A program made the translations under genes and the position numbers. The notes under the pieces are model-generated. The model worked only from the letters and a program-made list of their open reading frames with translations. It did no database searches and was not told the origin of the DNA. Below, in pieces: positions 33,590 through 42,596 of a stretch of 64,000 nucleotides of DNA. Positions within the stretch are counted from its first letter, which is position 1; each line of letters opens with the position of its first letter. Location: positions 1 to 64,000 of the forward strand of contig OMXV01000020.1 in NCBI GenBank assembly GCA_900315075.1. The letters are read 5' to 3'. Source of the DNA: an uncultured Prevotellaceae bacterium (GTDB lineage: Bacteria; Bacteroidota; Bacteroidia; Bacteroidales; Bacteroidaceae).

Positions 33590-34108
33590 ATGATACTGGA
33601 AACAGAAAGGATACGACTACGCCCATGGCGGGACGATGATGCGGAGGCACTTTTCAAGTATGCCTCCGACCCCGTTGTGGGGTCTCGTGCTGGTTGGCCT
33701 CCTCACCAAAGCGTGGAGGATAGCCTCGAGGTTATACATACTATCTTTCAAAATGACACAACCTGGGCTATCGAGCTGAAAAAGACTGGTGAAGCCATCG
33801 GTGCGATGGGCTATATGCCATCGCCAGCTTGCAATCTTCCTATTCGCGACAGCGAGCCACTCGTAGGTTACTGGGTTGGCAAACCATATTGGAACCAAGG
33901 CATCTGCACAGAAGCCCTCCAGTTGATGATAGACCACATCCGTCAGACCACCGACATCCCCTCGCTGATTAGCAGTCACTACATCGATAACCCCGCCTCG
34001 GGACGTGTGATGGAGAAATGTGGTTTTATTGCCACTGGCGATATTTGTATCGATGAAAAACTAACTGGCACCACAAAACCGACCAGAGTATTAAGGCTGG
34101 AATTTTAA
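33590..34108 (+). CDS. GNAT N-acetyltransferase (RimJ/RimL-like)
   Basis: A 172-residue acetyltransferase beginning LETERIRLRPWRDDDAEALF, the usual start of the RimJ/RimL-type branch, with the acetyl-CoA-binding region VGYWVGKPYWNQGICTEAL near 95-113 and SSHYIDNPASGRVMEKCGF near 135-153. Substrate may be a protein N-terminus or a small molecule; not determinable. It is 22 bp upstream of the winged-helix gene. Confidence 0.88.
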   Translation: MILETERIRLRPWRDDDAEALFKYASDPVVGSRAGWPPHQSVEDSLEVIHTIFQNDTTWAIELKKTGEAIGAMGYMPSPACNLPIRDSEPLVGYWVGKPYWNQGICTEALQLMIDHIRQTTDIPSLISSHYIDNPASGRVMEKCGFIATGDICIDEKLTGTTKPTRVLRLEF

Positions 34109-34129
34109 CGACTTTGAACTATAAAAGTA

Positions 34130-35164
34130 ATGAATCCAATAGCCATCCGACTTCTCAATCAACAGCTAATCTGTCCACAATATAACACTTCCACCGAGGT
34201 TGTTCATTATATGGGCGCCATTCAGGCTCAGGAATACCGTATGATGAGATGGGCGGTGGCTATGAGAACACGCAAGCCCTCCGCGAAAGCATTCAAATTG
34301 GCATTTGACAGTGGACAGATATTACGTCTTCACCTGATGCGAGGCACTTGGCAATTGGTTTCTGCAGAAAGCTATTGGCCGTTGCTCGAAGTATGTGCGC
34401 CTAAGGCTATGGCTGTAACCAAAGGTTGGATGAGTAGCAACAAAATCAGCATTGCTGATGAAGAAGTGACATGTATCCGCGAAATACTCACCAAGACAGC
34501 CGTCAAAATGGGAAGCGCCACAAAAGAGGACTTCGTCAAGGCACTTGCAGAAAAAGGAATCTCCATTGACGACCACCGCCTGTCATACCACATACGTATG
34601 GCTGAAATCTCAGGCATCCTGTGCAGTGGCGACCTATTACCCATGAAAGCCACATACGCACTCACGGCAAACAAGGTAAAGTCTAAGCCCCAAATAGACC
34701 ACGAAGAAGCCCTATGGTTGTTGACCAATTCATATTTTCGAAGTCGTCAACCCGCCACTTTAGAAGATTTTATGTGGTGGTCGGGGTTGAACATCAGCGA
34801 CTGTCGCAAAGGGATTGAGCTAATGGGCAACAACATCCATACTGAAAAATGGCAAGGCCGCACATTCTATCTGACAGACAAATGTCGTACTCGGGGATTC
34901 CGTAAGGGGAAAAGCCATCTGATTCCCCCTTATGACGAATACCTTATCAGTTATAAGAGTCGGGATATTGTGCTATCACAAGATTATCGCCATAAGGCCC
35001 ACAACAACAGTGGCATTTTCCAACCTATCATTGCCCATAATGGCATCATCTGCGGTAACTGGTCACCATTTCAGAAGGATTGCCAAGCTGAATTCTTTCT
35101 TGATGAGTATAATGTGAATATAAACGAAGAATGGATGAAATACCAAAAATACCTGAACCACTAA
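34130..35164 (+). CDS. Winged-helix DNA-binding domain protein (HTH_42/AlkZ-like)
   Basis: A 344-residue protein of the HTH_42 superfamily, which includes DNA glycosylases such as YcaQ/AlkZ that act on cross-links or alkylated bases. Visible: IAIRLLNQQL, YMGAIQAQEYRMMRWAVAMR near residue 27, LHLMRGTWQLVSAESYWPLL near 70, and a C-terminal HLIPPYDEYLISYKSRD near 262. The catalytic QxQ-type motif of AlkZ cannot be assigned with confidence. Start is 22 bp from the GNAT stop. Confidence 0.78.
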   Translation: MNPIAIRLLNQQLICPQYNTSTEVVHYMGAIQAQEYRMMRWAVAMRTRKPSAKAFKLAFDSGQILRLHLMRGTWQLVSAESYWPLLEVCAPKAMAVTKGWMSSNKISIADEEVTCIREILTKTAVKMGSATKEDFVKALAEKGISIDDHRLSYHIRMAEISGILCSGDLLPMKATYALTANKVKSKPQIDHEEALWLLTNSYFRSRQPATLEDFMWWSGLNISDCRKGIELMGNNIHTEKWQGRTFYLTDKCRTRGFRKGKSHLIPPYDEYLISYKSRDIVLSQDYRHKAHNNSGIFQPIIAHNGIICGNWSPFQKDCQAEFFLDEYNVNINEEWMKYQKYLNH

Positions 35165-35230
35165 AACTACGCGTATTTTGTGAATGAGAATAAGAACTTT
35201 TTTTATTATCTAATTCATACACGTAAAATT

Positions 35231-35821
35231 ATGGAACAAAAATTTTGTCAGAGTTGCGGGATGCCACTCACAGATGAAATCCTCGGCACCAATGCCGACG
35301 GTAGTAAAAACGAAGAATACTGCATCTATTGTTATAAGGATGGTGCATTCACAGGCGATTTCACGATGGAGGAAATGGTAGAGTTTTGCTCCCAGTTTGT
35401 TGACGAGTTTAATAAGAATACTGGACAGAACCTGGGCCGCGAGGAGTACAAGGCAATGCTTCGCCAATATTATCCTACCCTCAAACGTTGGCAGTTGCCC
35501 GCCGACGAACTCCCCCACGCCACATCACCTATCAAGCAGCAACTCATAGAAGAAGTCAACGCACTCGACATCGAAGACATGCCCAAGATTGACAATCTGT
35601 TTGTGTTGCAAGGCTCTTTTATCAATATGGAGTATCACATCAATGGCAACACCGTGAAATTCCTCGACGACAATGCCAATTACTGGGGCAATCAAGTAGA
35701 GAAACAAGGGGTAGAAGGTCGTTGTTTCGGCATTGCTTGCGACGAGCATTACATCCTTGTGACGGAATATGGAAAGGACGGTGCAGATGCAGAGATTGTT
35801 GTTGTGAAGAGAAGAGGATAA
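35231..35821 (+). CDS. Zinc-ribbon protein of unknown function
   Basis: The frame opens at 35180, but the ATG at 35231 gives the family-like start MEQKFCQSCGMPL. The 196-residue protein has a four-Cys zinc ribbon at residues 6-36 (CQSC and CIYC), a helical region to about 100 (EEMVEFCSQFVDEFNK; YPTLKRWQLP) and a beta-rich end (NMEYHINGNTVKFLDDN; GIACDEHYILVTEYGKD). Zn_ribbon_2-like modules of this kind occur in uncharacterised enzymes and regulators. It is 11 bp upstream of the TonB receptor gene. Confidence 0.75.
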   Translation: MEQKFCQSCGMPLTDEILGTNADGSKNEEYCIYCYKDGAFTGDFTMEEMVEFCSQFVDEFNKNTGQNLGREEYKAMLRQYYPTLKRWQLPADELPHATSPIKQQLIEEVNALDIEDMPKIDNLFVLQGSFINMEYHINGNTVKFLDDNANYWGNQVEKQGVEGRCFGIACDEHYILVTEYGKDGADAEIVVVKRRG

Positions 35822-35831
35822 GATAGAGATA

Positions 35832-38216
35832 ATGAAAAGAATGTTTTATGCAGTTTTAACAATACTGCTGCTATTCCCTACAGTGGTGGGGGCACAAATT
35901 ATAGCAGATACAAATACCACTCAACTCTCACAATTATCTCAAGCAACACAAACCATCCGTGGACAGGTGTGTGACGTGGCATCTGGAGAACCGATTATTG
36001 GCGTTACAGTTCAAGTAGATGACGAGAGTAGCGCTACTTCTATCTCAGATATAGACGGTAACTTCGTTATTGAGAATGTGCCTGTAGGCCGCCATTCCAT
36101 CAAGGCAAGTTATATGGGGTATGAACCATTGGTACTCAAGGAGCAGTTGCTTTCCTCTGGTAAAGAACTCGTGCTCAATCTGCGAATGCGAGAGAGAGTA
36201 TCTGCACTTGGTGAAATAGTTGTGAAACCTCGTGTAAACAAGCAGATGCCTCTCAACGAGATGGCACAAGTCGGCGCACGTATGTTTAGCGTAGAAGAAG
36301 CCAACCGATATGCTGGTGGCATGGCTGATCCAGCCCGCACCGCCTCAATGTTTGCAGGCGTAGCCACAGGCGGTGCCACCAACGGCATCAGCATCCATGG
36401 CAACTCACCCCAGATGTTGCAGTGGCGTGTAGAAGGCATCGAAGTAAACAACCCCAACCATTTCGCAGAGATTACCGAAGCTGGTGGTGGAATATTTACA
36501 TCTCTCAATGGCACTGTTCTTGCCAACAGTGATTTCCTGACAGGAGCTATGCCTGCTGAATTTGGCAATGCACTCTCAGGAGCTTTTGACATGAAAATGA
36601 GAGTAGGTAACAACAACAAATATGAGCATGCCATACAAGTTGGCACATTGGGTGTGGATTTCGCCTCAGAGGGACCCTTGGGAAAAAACAAGAAGGCTTC
36701 TTACCTTGTCAACTATCGCTATAGTTTTCTTGAGATAGCCAAGAAACTACACGCTATCAACATGGAGAACGAGACGCTCGACTATCAAGACTTGAGTTTC
36801 AAACTGAACTTCCCCACCGCACACACCGGCACATTCTCTATATGGTTTACAGGACTAATAGACAACTATGAGAACTGTGTGCCTGATGTCTCGGAATGGG
36901 AGACACTTTGGGATAGTAATGACTCATGGTCACGACAGAGAAGCTGTGCGGGAGGTTTGACGCATCTGTTACGATTCAAGTCGGGTGGAACCTTACGCAC
37001 CAACATTGCCTACACGGGAGCCTACACCCATCTGGCAACGAACCAATACGATGAACAACTTACAAAAATGCCATCTATGGCAGGGCGCAATGTATCATGG
37101 AATGTGATTGCCAGTATGCAGCATCAGCATAAATTATCGTCGCGCTACACGATGCAGAATGGTTTCGAACACCAACACCTTGACTTTCATACCTGGCTGG
37201 ACTATATCAAGGAGATAGGTGGTCCCATGTATCGGGTTTATGAGTCGGAGGGGAACACTGGACTTACCCGTTTCTACACCAACCATAAATTGGTGCTGAG
37301 CCGCCAACTTTCCGCTGTGGCAGGTGTCAATGTGATGTGGTTCAACCTCAACGACCAATGGCTCGTCGAACCGCGCGTTAGTCTGCAGTATAAAACATCA
37401 GCATCGAGCACACTGTCTGTAGCCTACGCACTGAACAGCCGCAAGGAAACCACCGACACTTACTTCGTCACCATGGATGGAACAAATCCCAATGCCGACC
37501 TTGGTCTCACTCGTTCACATCACATCTCAGCTTCATTCGCCCAACGTTTAGGCGACAATGCCATGCTAAAGATAGAGCCCTACTGGCAATATCTCTTTGA
37601 TGTACCAGTAGAAGTGGGCACAACCTATTCTATCGTCAACCACCGTCAGTTCTTTCAGGATAGGGCTTTAGTCAGTGAAGGAGCCGGACGCAATTACGGC
37701 ATTGACCTCACATTGGAACGTTATCTGAAAGATGGTTTATACGGTATGTTTACCGCCACGATATTCAAGTCGGAATACCGGGATGCCCAAGGCGAATGGC
37801 ATAGTACTCGCCACGACCGAGGCTTTATCACCAACATCTTAGGTGGCAAGGAATGGATGGTAGGAAGAAGCGGTAAGAATGTCTTCGGCATTAACGGACG
37901 TCTGACACTGATGGGTGGTGACCGCTATACACCGATGGCTCCAGGTGTCACGTATGAAGATATTGCAAAACGCCCCGACGCTACAATACCTGAAGACGGA
38001 GCCAATCCCTTTACTGAACAATTGCATGTGAATGTGGGTTATGCTTTCTCCATCAAATACACCCTCAACCACAAACATACCTCACATCATTTCATCCTCG
38101 AGTATCTACAGATGCGCTCATTCCAGGGTCAAACCTTCGACATCCACACCCATGAAGTTGTGGAAAAATACACCTCTCTGACCTTCCCAAACATAGCCTA
38201 TAGGGTGGAGTTCTGA
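35832..38216 (+). CDS. TonB-dependent outer membrane receptor with N-terminal carboxypeptidase-like domain
   Basis: A 794-residue receptor: signal peptide (1-21), a CarboxypepD_reg domain (about 43-125; IRGQVCDVASGEPIIGVTV, GNFVIENVPVGRHSIKASYMGY), a plug region (about 130-240; SIHGNSPQMLQWRVEGIEV and PAEFGNALSGAFDM) and a beta-barrel to the C-terminal aromatic Phe. It is smaller than SusC-type receptors and no SusD gene follows, so the ligand may be a metal chelate or peptide rather than a glycan. Upstream gene ends 10 bp before its start. Confidence 0.9.
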   Translation: MKRMFYAVLTILLLFPTVVGAQIIADTNTTQLSQLSQATQTIRGQVCDVASGEPIIGVTVQVDDESSATSISDIDGNFVIENVPVGRHSIKASYMGYEPLVLKEQLLSSGKELVLNLRMRERVSALGEIVVKPRVNKQMPLNEMAQVGARMFSVEEANRYAGGMADPARTASMFAGVATGGATNGISIHGNSPQMLQWRVEGIEVNNPNHFAEITEAGGGIFTSLNGTVLANSDFLTGAMPAEFGNALSGAFDMKMRVGNNNKYEHAIQVGTLGVDFASEGPLGKNKKASYLVNYRYSFLEIAKKLHAINMENETLDYQDLSFKLNFPTAHTGTFSIWFTGLIDNYENCVPDVSEWETLWDSNDSWSRQRSCAGGLTHLLRFKSGGTLRTNIAYTGAYTHLATNQYDEQLTKMPSMAGRNVSWNVIASMQHQHKLSSRYTMQNGFEHQHLDFHTWLDYIKEIGGPMYRVYESEGNTGLTRFYTNHKLVLSRQLSAVAGVNVMWFNLNDQWLVEPRVSLQYKTSASSTLSVAYALNSRKETTDTYFVTMDGTNPNADLGLTRSHHISASFAQRLGDNAMLKIEPYWQYLFDVPVEVGTTYSIVNHRQFFQDRALVSEGAGRNYGIDLTLERYLKDGLYGMFTATIFKSEYRDAQGEWHSTRHDRGFITNILGGKEWMVGRSGKNVFGINGRLTLMGGDRYTPMAPGVTYEDIAKRPDATIPEDGANPFTEQLHVNVGYAFSIKYTLNHKHTSHHFILEYLQMRSFQGQTFDIHTHEVVEKYTSLTFPNIAYRVEF

Positions 38217-38248
38217 AATACTAAAAAGAAGATGAAAAAAACAGAAAA

Positions 38249-38280
38249 GAATGACAGGGGTAATTATTCTCCTGTCATTC
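38249..38280. terminator. Hairpin after the TonB receptor
   Basis: GAATGACAGG pairs with CCTGTCATTC, 10 bp, loop 12, about 30 bp past the stop. A-rich on the left and modest T content on the right. Confidence 0.65.
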
Positions 38281-38303
38281 ATTAAAATACCAGATATTAT
38301 CAT

Positions 38304-38312
38304 TATATTTGC
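38304..38312 (+). promoter_or_regulatory. -7 box for the SDR gene
   Basis: TATATTTGC, 28 bp before the start codon. No clean -33 element. Confidence 0.55.
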
Positions 38313-38340
38313 ATCGTAATAACCAATAGACCAAAATGAA

Positions 38341-39111
38341 ATGACGAAGGAAAGAAGAAAAATTGCTTTGATTACCGGGGCGACAAGCGGGATTGGAGAA
38401 GGCTGCGCCCGCCGTTTTGCACAAGGAGGCTATGACGTGATTATTACTGGCAGGAACGAAGAACGGCTTACTACAGTGAAAGCCGCCTGTGAAAGTGCTG
38501 GTGCACAAGTATTGGCACTCCGTTTCGACGTCCGCGATCGAGAGGCATGTGAACAGGCCGTGAAATCACTTGAAGGCAAATGGTCACAGGTTGATGTGCT
38601 TGTCAACAACGCCGGTTTAGCATTAGGATTGGAAAAAGAATACATGGGCGACATGGACGACTGGGAAACTATGATTGACACCAATGTCAAAGGGCTACTG
38701 TGGATGACTCGCCTAATAGTCCCCAAGATGGTGGAACGCGACCACGGCCACATCATCAATATCGGCAGTGTGGCCGGTGATGCCGCATACGCTGGAGGAA
38801 ATGTTTATTGTGCCACAAAGGCAGCCGTTAAAGCCATCACTGACGGGTTGAGAATCGACGTTGCTGAAACTTCTGTTCGTGTCACCAATATCAAACCAGG
38901 TCTAGTAGAAACCAACTTCAGTGTCACTCGGTTCCATGGTGACAAGCCAAAGGCAGACACCGTGTATCAAGGCATCCAACCCCTTACAGGCGACGATATT
39001 GCCGACGTGGCATTCTACGCAGCCTCTGCCCCACCCCATGTGCAGATAGCTGAGGTGCTGGTATTGGCCACTCACCAAGCAAGTGGGTCGGTCATCCACC
39101 GAAAGAAATAA
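38341..39111 (+). CDS. Short-chain dehydrogenase/reductase (YdfG-like)
   Basis: A 256-residue NAD(P)-dependent oxidoreductase. Cofactor motif TGATSGIGEGCA (about 14-25), NNAG (about 90), catalytic Ser in IGSVAG (about 140) and YxxxK as YCATK (about 153-157). The sequence around VETNFSVTRFHGDKPKAD matches the YdfG/serine-3-dehydrogenase branch, which reduces 3-hydroxy acids or malonic semialdehyde. A stray ATGAAATGA precedes the chosen ATG. Single gene. Confidence 0.92.
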   Translation: MTKERRKIALITGATSGIGEGCARRFAQGGYDVIITGRNEERLTTVKAACESAGAQVLALRFDVRDREACEQAVKSLEGKWSQVDVLVNNAGLALGLEKEYMGDMDDWETMIDTNVKGLLWMTRLIVPKMVERDHGHIINIGSVAGDAAYAGGNVYCATKAAVKAITDGLRIDVAETSVRVTNIKPGLVETNFSVTRFHGDKPKADTVYQGIQPLTGDDIADVAFYAASAPPHVQIAEVLVLATHQASGSVIHRKK

Positions 39112-39188
39112 AGAGACTCGACTTACGCAAGTTCATGTTTCTTCCCTCACAACCTCATAACCTCATTAAGGCTCTAAACCGGTAATTT

Positions 39189-39260
39189 CCATATTGGTCA
39201 CCACCTACGGTATTGAGAGGAATGAGTATTCTAACAGGTTCCAGAAGGTGGTGACTATGG
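39189..39260. other. Long hairpin in spacer, possible structured RNA or terminator
   Basis: GTCACCACCT (39197-39206) pairs with AGGTGGTGAC (39246-39255), continued by CCATA/TATGG past a 3-nt bulge, enclosing a 39-nt loop with little further pairing. Located 78 bp past the SDR stop in a gene-free 254-bp spacer. Confidence 0.5.
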
Positions 39261-39290
39261 AAGAGTTATTTCTATGACAATACAATTCCG

Positions 39291-39332
39291 ATAAAAAACG
39301 GGGCAGCATCAGCACCAAACTGATGACTGCCC
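39291..39332 (-). terminator. Terminator of the sigma/anti-sigma operon
   Basis: On the minus strand GGGCAG-(T)-CATCAG pairs with CTGATGCTGCCC around a 7-nt loop and is followed by CGTTTTTTAT. It lies 34 bp past the stop of the last gene of the operon. Confidence 0.85.
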
Positions 39333-39365
39333 ACTATGCTATAGAGAGAATTTATATAATCGAAG

Positions 39366-40049
39366 TCACTTCGTCGTAACCAGATAAACATCGTGTGAGT
39401 ATCCATCCGCACTTGCTTTCATGGCTTCTGCCGTGCCTCGCTTCAGGACTTTGATTTTCTTGATGTCGTTAGGCTTTAGATGATTGAATTCTTCCTTGCT
39501 GACCACATTCCCGTCCACAATATAAACGATGGCATCGGCCTGCTTCTTGGTATATATCTTCATCACACCATTCCTGCCCTTCTCGCCATAAGACTTGGCA
39601 ACCTCATCGTCAGGATTGTACACGTCGACATAGTCCATTTCATTGGTGATTTCGTAAAGGCTGCCGTTGTACTCTTCCCCATCGACTATGATAAGTGGAT
39701 TACGCATGAAGGCATTCATGGAACCAGAGCTCAGAGGAATGCCACGTGCCTTCGCCTCCTCTTCTGTCAGGACGTGTGTGGTGGTCTTCGTTGTTGCACC
39801 TTCAATCTTCACCCAGTCATCAGTAGTGAAGATGTTGTGGATGGTTGTATTAGGCAGGACTTTCATGTCATAGTGCTTGATGGTCTTGCCTATCAGTTGT
39901 GAACCGTCAAAGTTCTCGATGTGCTTTCCGTCAATGACGTAGAAATGTTCATGTGCTTCCACTGTTTTGACTTGCACATCCTGCTGTGCTTCAGCTGTCG
40001 TGCAGAACAATACTGCACAAAACAGAGTGAATAAATAGTTTTTCATCAT
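39366..40049 (-). CDS. Secreted TonB-plug-like protein in a sigma factor operon
   Basis: A 227-residue protein with signal peptide (1-21). It carries pieces resembling TonB plug domains: PLIIVDGEEYNG (about 115), YGEKGRNGVMKIYTKK (about 152), VYIVDGNVVSKEEFNHLKP (about 172) and IKKIKVLKRGTAEAM (about 192). Two plug-like copies seem to be present, without any barrel. It is the last gene after the sigma factor and the membrane anti-sigma-like protein. Such plug-like proteins may act as a signal-interacting part, but that is inference. Confidence 0.75.
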   Translation of the reverse strand: MMKNYLFTLFCAVLFCTTAEAQQDVQVKTVEAHEHFYVIDGKHIENFDGSQLIGKTIKHYDMKVLPNTTIHNIFTTDDWVKIEGATTKTTTHVLTEEEAKARGIPLSSGSMNAFMRNPLIIVDGEEYNGSLYEITNEMDYVDVYNPDDEVAKSYGEKGRNGVMKIYTKKQADAIVYIVDGNVVSKEEFNHLKPNDIKKIKVLKRGTAEAMKASADGYSHDVYLVTTK

Positions 40050-40070
40050 TTTGTTTTTATTTATTGATTG

Positions 40071-40796
40071 TTACATATTTATCGGCATTACGCGGTAGCT
40101 GTTACCTTCGTCATTGGCATGAATTATGTAGGAAGATGAAGGACCGTCCTTGGGCGTCTTTGTGACAATCATGACGTCTCCTGCAGGCCGTAGCTGATAG
40201 TTCTCTACTTGCTCATTCTGGAAGTTGGCGGCTTTCATCATCTCCTTTGCACGTTGGTCATTATCCATTTCCTTCCTTTTCTTCGCCACCCCTCTTTTTT
40301 TGTTTTTCCCCTTGACTACAGATTTGGTTGTTGGGGTATGCTGGCTGGCATTCTTAGAGACGGCTTTTGCCGGCTGGAGCACAGCATCATGCTCCTTCTC
40401 AAATGTGTCATCTGTCTTTGATATGCTTGCTATGGCGACAGGTGCTGGTTGGACTCTCTCTTCTTGTGGTTTGCCTGTCAATAAGACGAACGCACAGATG
40501 ATGGCTGCCGCAGTCGAGGCAATCCAATATATCGGAACTTTTTTCTTTCGCAGATGAGACTTGGCCGTCATCAGCTGATCAAATTCACGGGCTTCTTCCA
40601 AAGACAATTCAAAATGGTCCGTGTCCCGGGCTGAGGCTTGAAGCAAGAGATACACATCTTCCTCTTCAGGTGAAAGCGACTCCCTATTCTTGCTGAGGAA
40701 AGACGCCAATAGTTGTTCCTCTTCGATGGTCGTATCAGCGTTCAGATACCGATTGACCAAATCTTCCTGTATGTTTTTGTGATTGTCTGTATTCAT
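40071..40796 (-). CDS. Membrane anti-sigma factor-like protein
   Basis: With the ATG at 40796 (MNTDNHKN) the protein has 241 residues: a cytoplasmic acidic helical part (about 1-88), one membrane helix (about 92-110; IYWIASTAAAIICAFVLLTG) and a periplasmic Lys/Thr-rich stretch ending in a conserved-looking beta tail (NYQLRPAGDVMIVTKTP). The ATG shares its A with the TAA of the sigma gene, so translation is coupled. No zinc anti-sigma motif is visible. Regulating the adjacent sigma factor is inferred from position and topology. Confidence 0.75.
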   Translation of the reverse strand: MNTDNHKNIQEDLVNRYLNADTTIEEEQLLASFLSKNRESLSPEEEDVYLLLQASARDTDHFELSLEEAREFDQLMTAKSHLRKKKVPIYWIASTAAAIICAFVLLTGKPQEERVQPAPVAIASISKTDDTFEKEHDAVLQPAKAVSKNASQHTPTTKSVVKGKNKKRGVAKKRKEMDNDQRAKEMMKAANFQNEQVENYQLRPAGDVMIVTKTPKDGPSSSYIIHANDEGNSYRVMPINM

Positions 40797-41311
40797 TATT
40801 TCTTCCTCCCTGTCTTTAACAATTCCATCATTGTCCTCCTCGCAGCACATATCATCGTCTTCGTACTGGCCGGAGTCAAATTACAAGCCGTTGCAATTTC
40901 GAATATGGACATCCCGTCGCTTCGCATTTTCAACAAACGACGCTGGGTCTTTGGAAGTCTGGCAAGAGCTTGCCCAATCCGTCTCTCCGCATCCTGCACG
41001 ATGACTGTTTGATCTGTTTTGGAACTTGCTTCAATGCATAGCCTTTCGTCCAGTACATCATGTTGTGTGCCACCTCTTTTCAAGATGTTGATGCATACGT
41101 TCTTCGCGATAATCGTTGCCAGTGCCTCTGGCCTCTGATAGTCTTCCATCCGGTCTCTCAACTGCCACAGCCGCAAAAGTGTTTCCTGCACCGCATCCTC
41201 CGCATCAAAGGCTAATTCCTGGCACTCGAAGAACTGCTGGCATAAACTGATGAGCCTTGGCCTCAGCATTGTTGCGATATGTTGAAAGTCGTTTTGTTCC
41301 ATTGGATGCAT
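40796..41311 (-). CDS. ECF-type RNA polymerase sigma factor
   Basis: A 171-residue sigma-70-family factor. Region 2 is FDAEDAVQETLLRLWQLRDR (about 35-55) and region 4 LARLPKTQRRLLKMRSDGMSIFEIATACN (about 115-145) with an HTH followed by a basic tail. Start could also be Met-4 at 41302. It is coupled to the anti-sigma-like gene. Its probable regulon is unknown. Confidence 0.88.
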   Translation of the reverse strand: MHPMEQNDFQHIATMLRPRLISLCQQFFECQELAFDAEDAVQETLLRLWQLRDRMEDYQRPEALATIIAKNVCINILKRGGTQHDVLDERLCIEASSKTDQTVIVQDAERRIGQALARLPKTQRRLLKMRSDGMSIFEIATACNLTPASTKTMICAARRTMMELLKTGRKK

Positions 41312-41430
41312 GTTCTGCTATTAAGACAATTGAAACAAGAAAAAGTAAACTAAAAAATGAACAAGCTGGATTTTATAGATTCGCTTTTACCATTCAACGT
41401 CTAACGTTTTTCTGCGAAAGACCTTCAACG

Positions 41431-41847
41431 ATGTCGTCAAGAACACGGCTCATCGATACCGCCGACATCTACGGCAACGAGGTGGGAGTGGGCCGTGGCA
41501 TCCGCCGCGCCATGCAGGACTTCGGCATCAAGCGGGAGGAGATTTTCGTCACTTCAAAACTTTGGACCTCGTCGTTCAACAATGCCGACCGTGAGGTAGA
41601 CGAGCGGTTGGAGCGCCTCGGACTGGACTATGTCGACCTGCTCCTGCTGCATCACACGGCAGCCTACGACGAGGAGGCCTATCAGGCGATGGAGCGTGGT
41701 GTGAAAGCAGGAAAGATTCACAGCATCGGCTCCAGTAATGCCGCACACATCGCCGAGGATTACGACATCTTCGACTTCGAACTTACTCACGACGAGATGC
41801 AGTGCATCAACAACCTGGAATGCAACCACCGCTTTACATCGTATTAA
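41431..41847 (+). pseudogene. Aldo/keto reductase remnant
   Basis: The frame encodes a broken AKR. It begins at RLIDTADIYGNEVGVGRG (catalytic Asp and Tyr region), includes the Lys in VTSKLWTSSF and the His in LLLLHHTAAYD, but lacks the first beta strands and then jumps from KIHSIGSSN straight to IFDFELTHDEM, leaving out about 100 residues of the barrel. The piece is visibly GC-rich compared with neighbours, suggesting acquired DNA. The upstream open frame to 41257 has no family content. It is unlikely to make an enzyme. Confidence 0.75.
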
Positions 41848-41892
41848 ACGGACAAACAGCATTCTACATCAAAAAACGTATTTTCAAGTGTT

Positions 41893-41926
41893 GCGCAAAG
41901 GTGACAGTTTTTTGTTACCTTTGCGC
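41893..41926. promoter_or_regulatory. Palindromic promoter element GCGCAAAGGT/ACCTTTGCGC
   Basis: A perfect 10-bp inverted repeat with a 14-nt T-rich centre. The right arm contains TACCTTTGC (41916-41924), a perfect -7 box. It precedes only an AKR N-terminal fragment and a lipoprotein gene 270 bp further on. Confidence 0.55.
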
Positions 41927-41969
41927 TACATTTAACAACTCCAACCTTATCATCATACATATGTAGTAA

Positions 41970-42035
41970 ATGGAATACCGCACATTAGGTTGGACAGCTC
42001 TGATAATTGGTGAAAGATGTGCTTGTTGCAACTGA
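41970..42035 (+). pseudogene. Aldo/keto reductase N-terminal fragment
   Basis: ATG begins MEYRTLGWTAL, the typical first strand of an aldo/keto reductase, but the frame diverges after about 11 residues and stops at 42035. It retains an upstream promoter box. It comes from a different AKR branch than the remnant at 41431. Confidence 0.6.
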
Positions 42036-42194
42036 TTGGATTTTTTCTGAAAGGTCCTCTATCTGCCACACTCTCTGAGCTTCTAAGATGTGCTTACAAA
42101 TGCACCCTTAAGTTTTTTTAACAGTCTTCCATACAAGAATTGGGCACTTGCTGCATTACAATAGCATAAGTCAATTACTACAACACAAACAAAA

Positions 42195-42596
42195 ATGTCA
42201 ATAAGGAAACTATTAGGAATAAGTTTGCTCCTGCTGTTGATTGCAAGTTGCAGCAGTGATGATGACAGTGATGCTGTCAATCCACTATCGTTGATTGGTG
42301 AATGGTTGGCGAGCCACCATAGCAAGAATCCCCAATATGCAGACACAGCCGACATGTGGCAATTCACCTTCAATCCTGATGGCACGGGCACAGGCCCTTA
42401 TGCCACAAGATCTTTCAGATACGAAATCAATGGGAATCATATCACCTTGCATCTCCAGAACATAGAAGACTATTATGGCCAGACCGTCTTTGAATATGAT
42501 ATCGTGAGTTTTTCGAAAGACAGAATGGAATGGGATGAGATTCCTAACGAACAGTGGGGCGACAACAGCCTATACCTTAAGTTTTATCGGAAATAA
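42195..42596 (+). CDS. Small lipocalin-like lipoprotein
   Basis: A 133-residue lipoprotein with signal peptide and lipobox IASC (Cys-19) followed by a Ser/Asp-rich spacer. The mature part (LIGEWLASHH, MWQFTFNPDGTGTGPY, YEINGNHITLHL, MEWDEIP) has the short beta-meander of lipocalin-like proteins that are common in Bacteroidetes. Function unknown. It stands alone. Confidence 0.75.
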   Translation: MSIRKLLGISLLLLLIASCSSDDDSDAVNPLSLIGEWLASHHSKNPQYADTADMWQFTFNPDGTGTGPYATRSFRYEINGNHITLHLQNIEDYYGQTVFEYDIVSFSKDRMEWDEIPNEQWGDNSLYLKFYRK

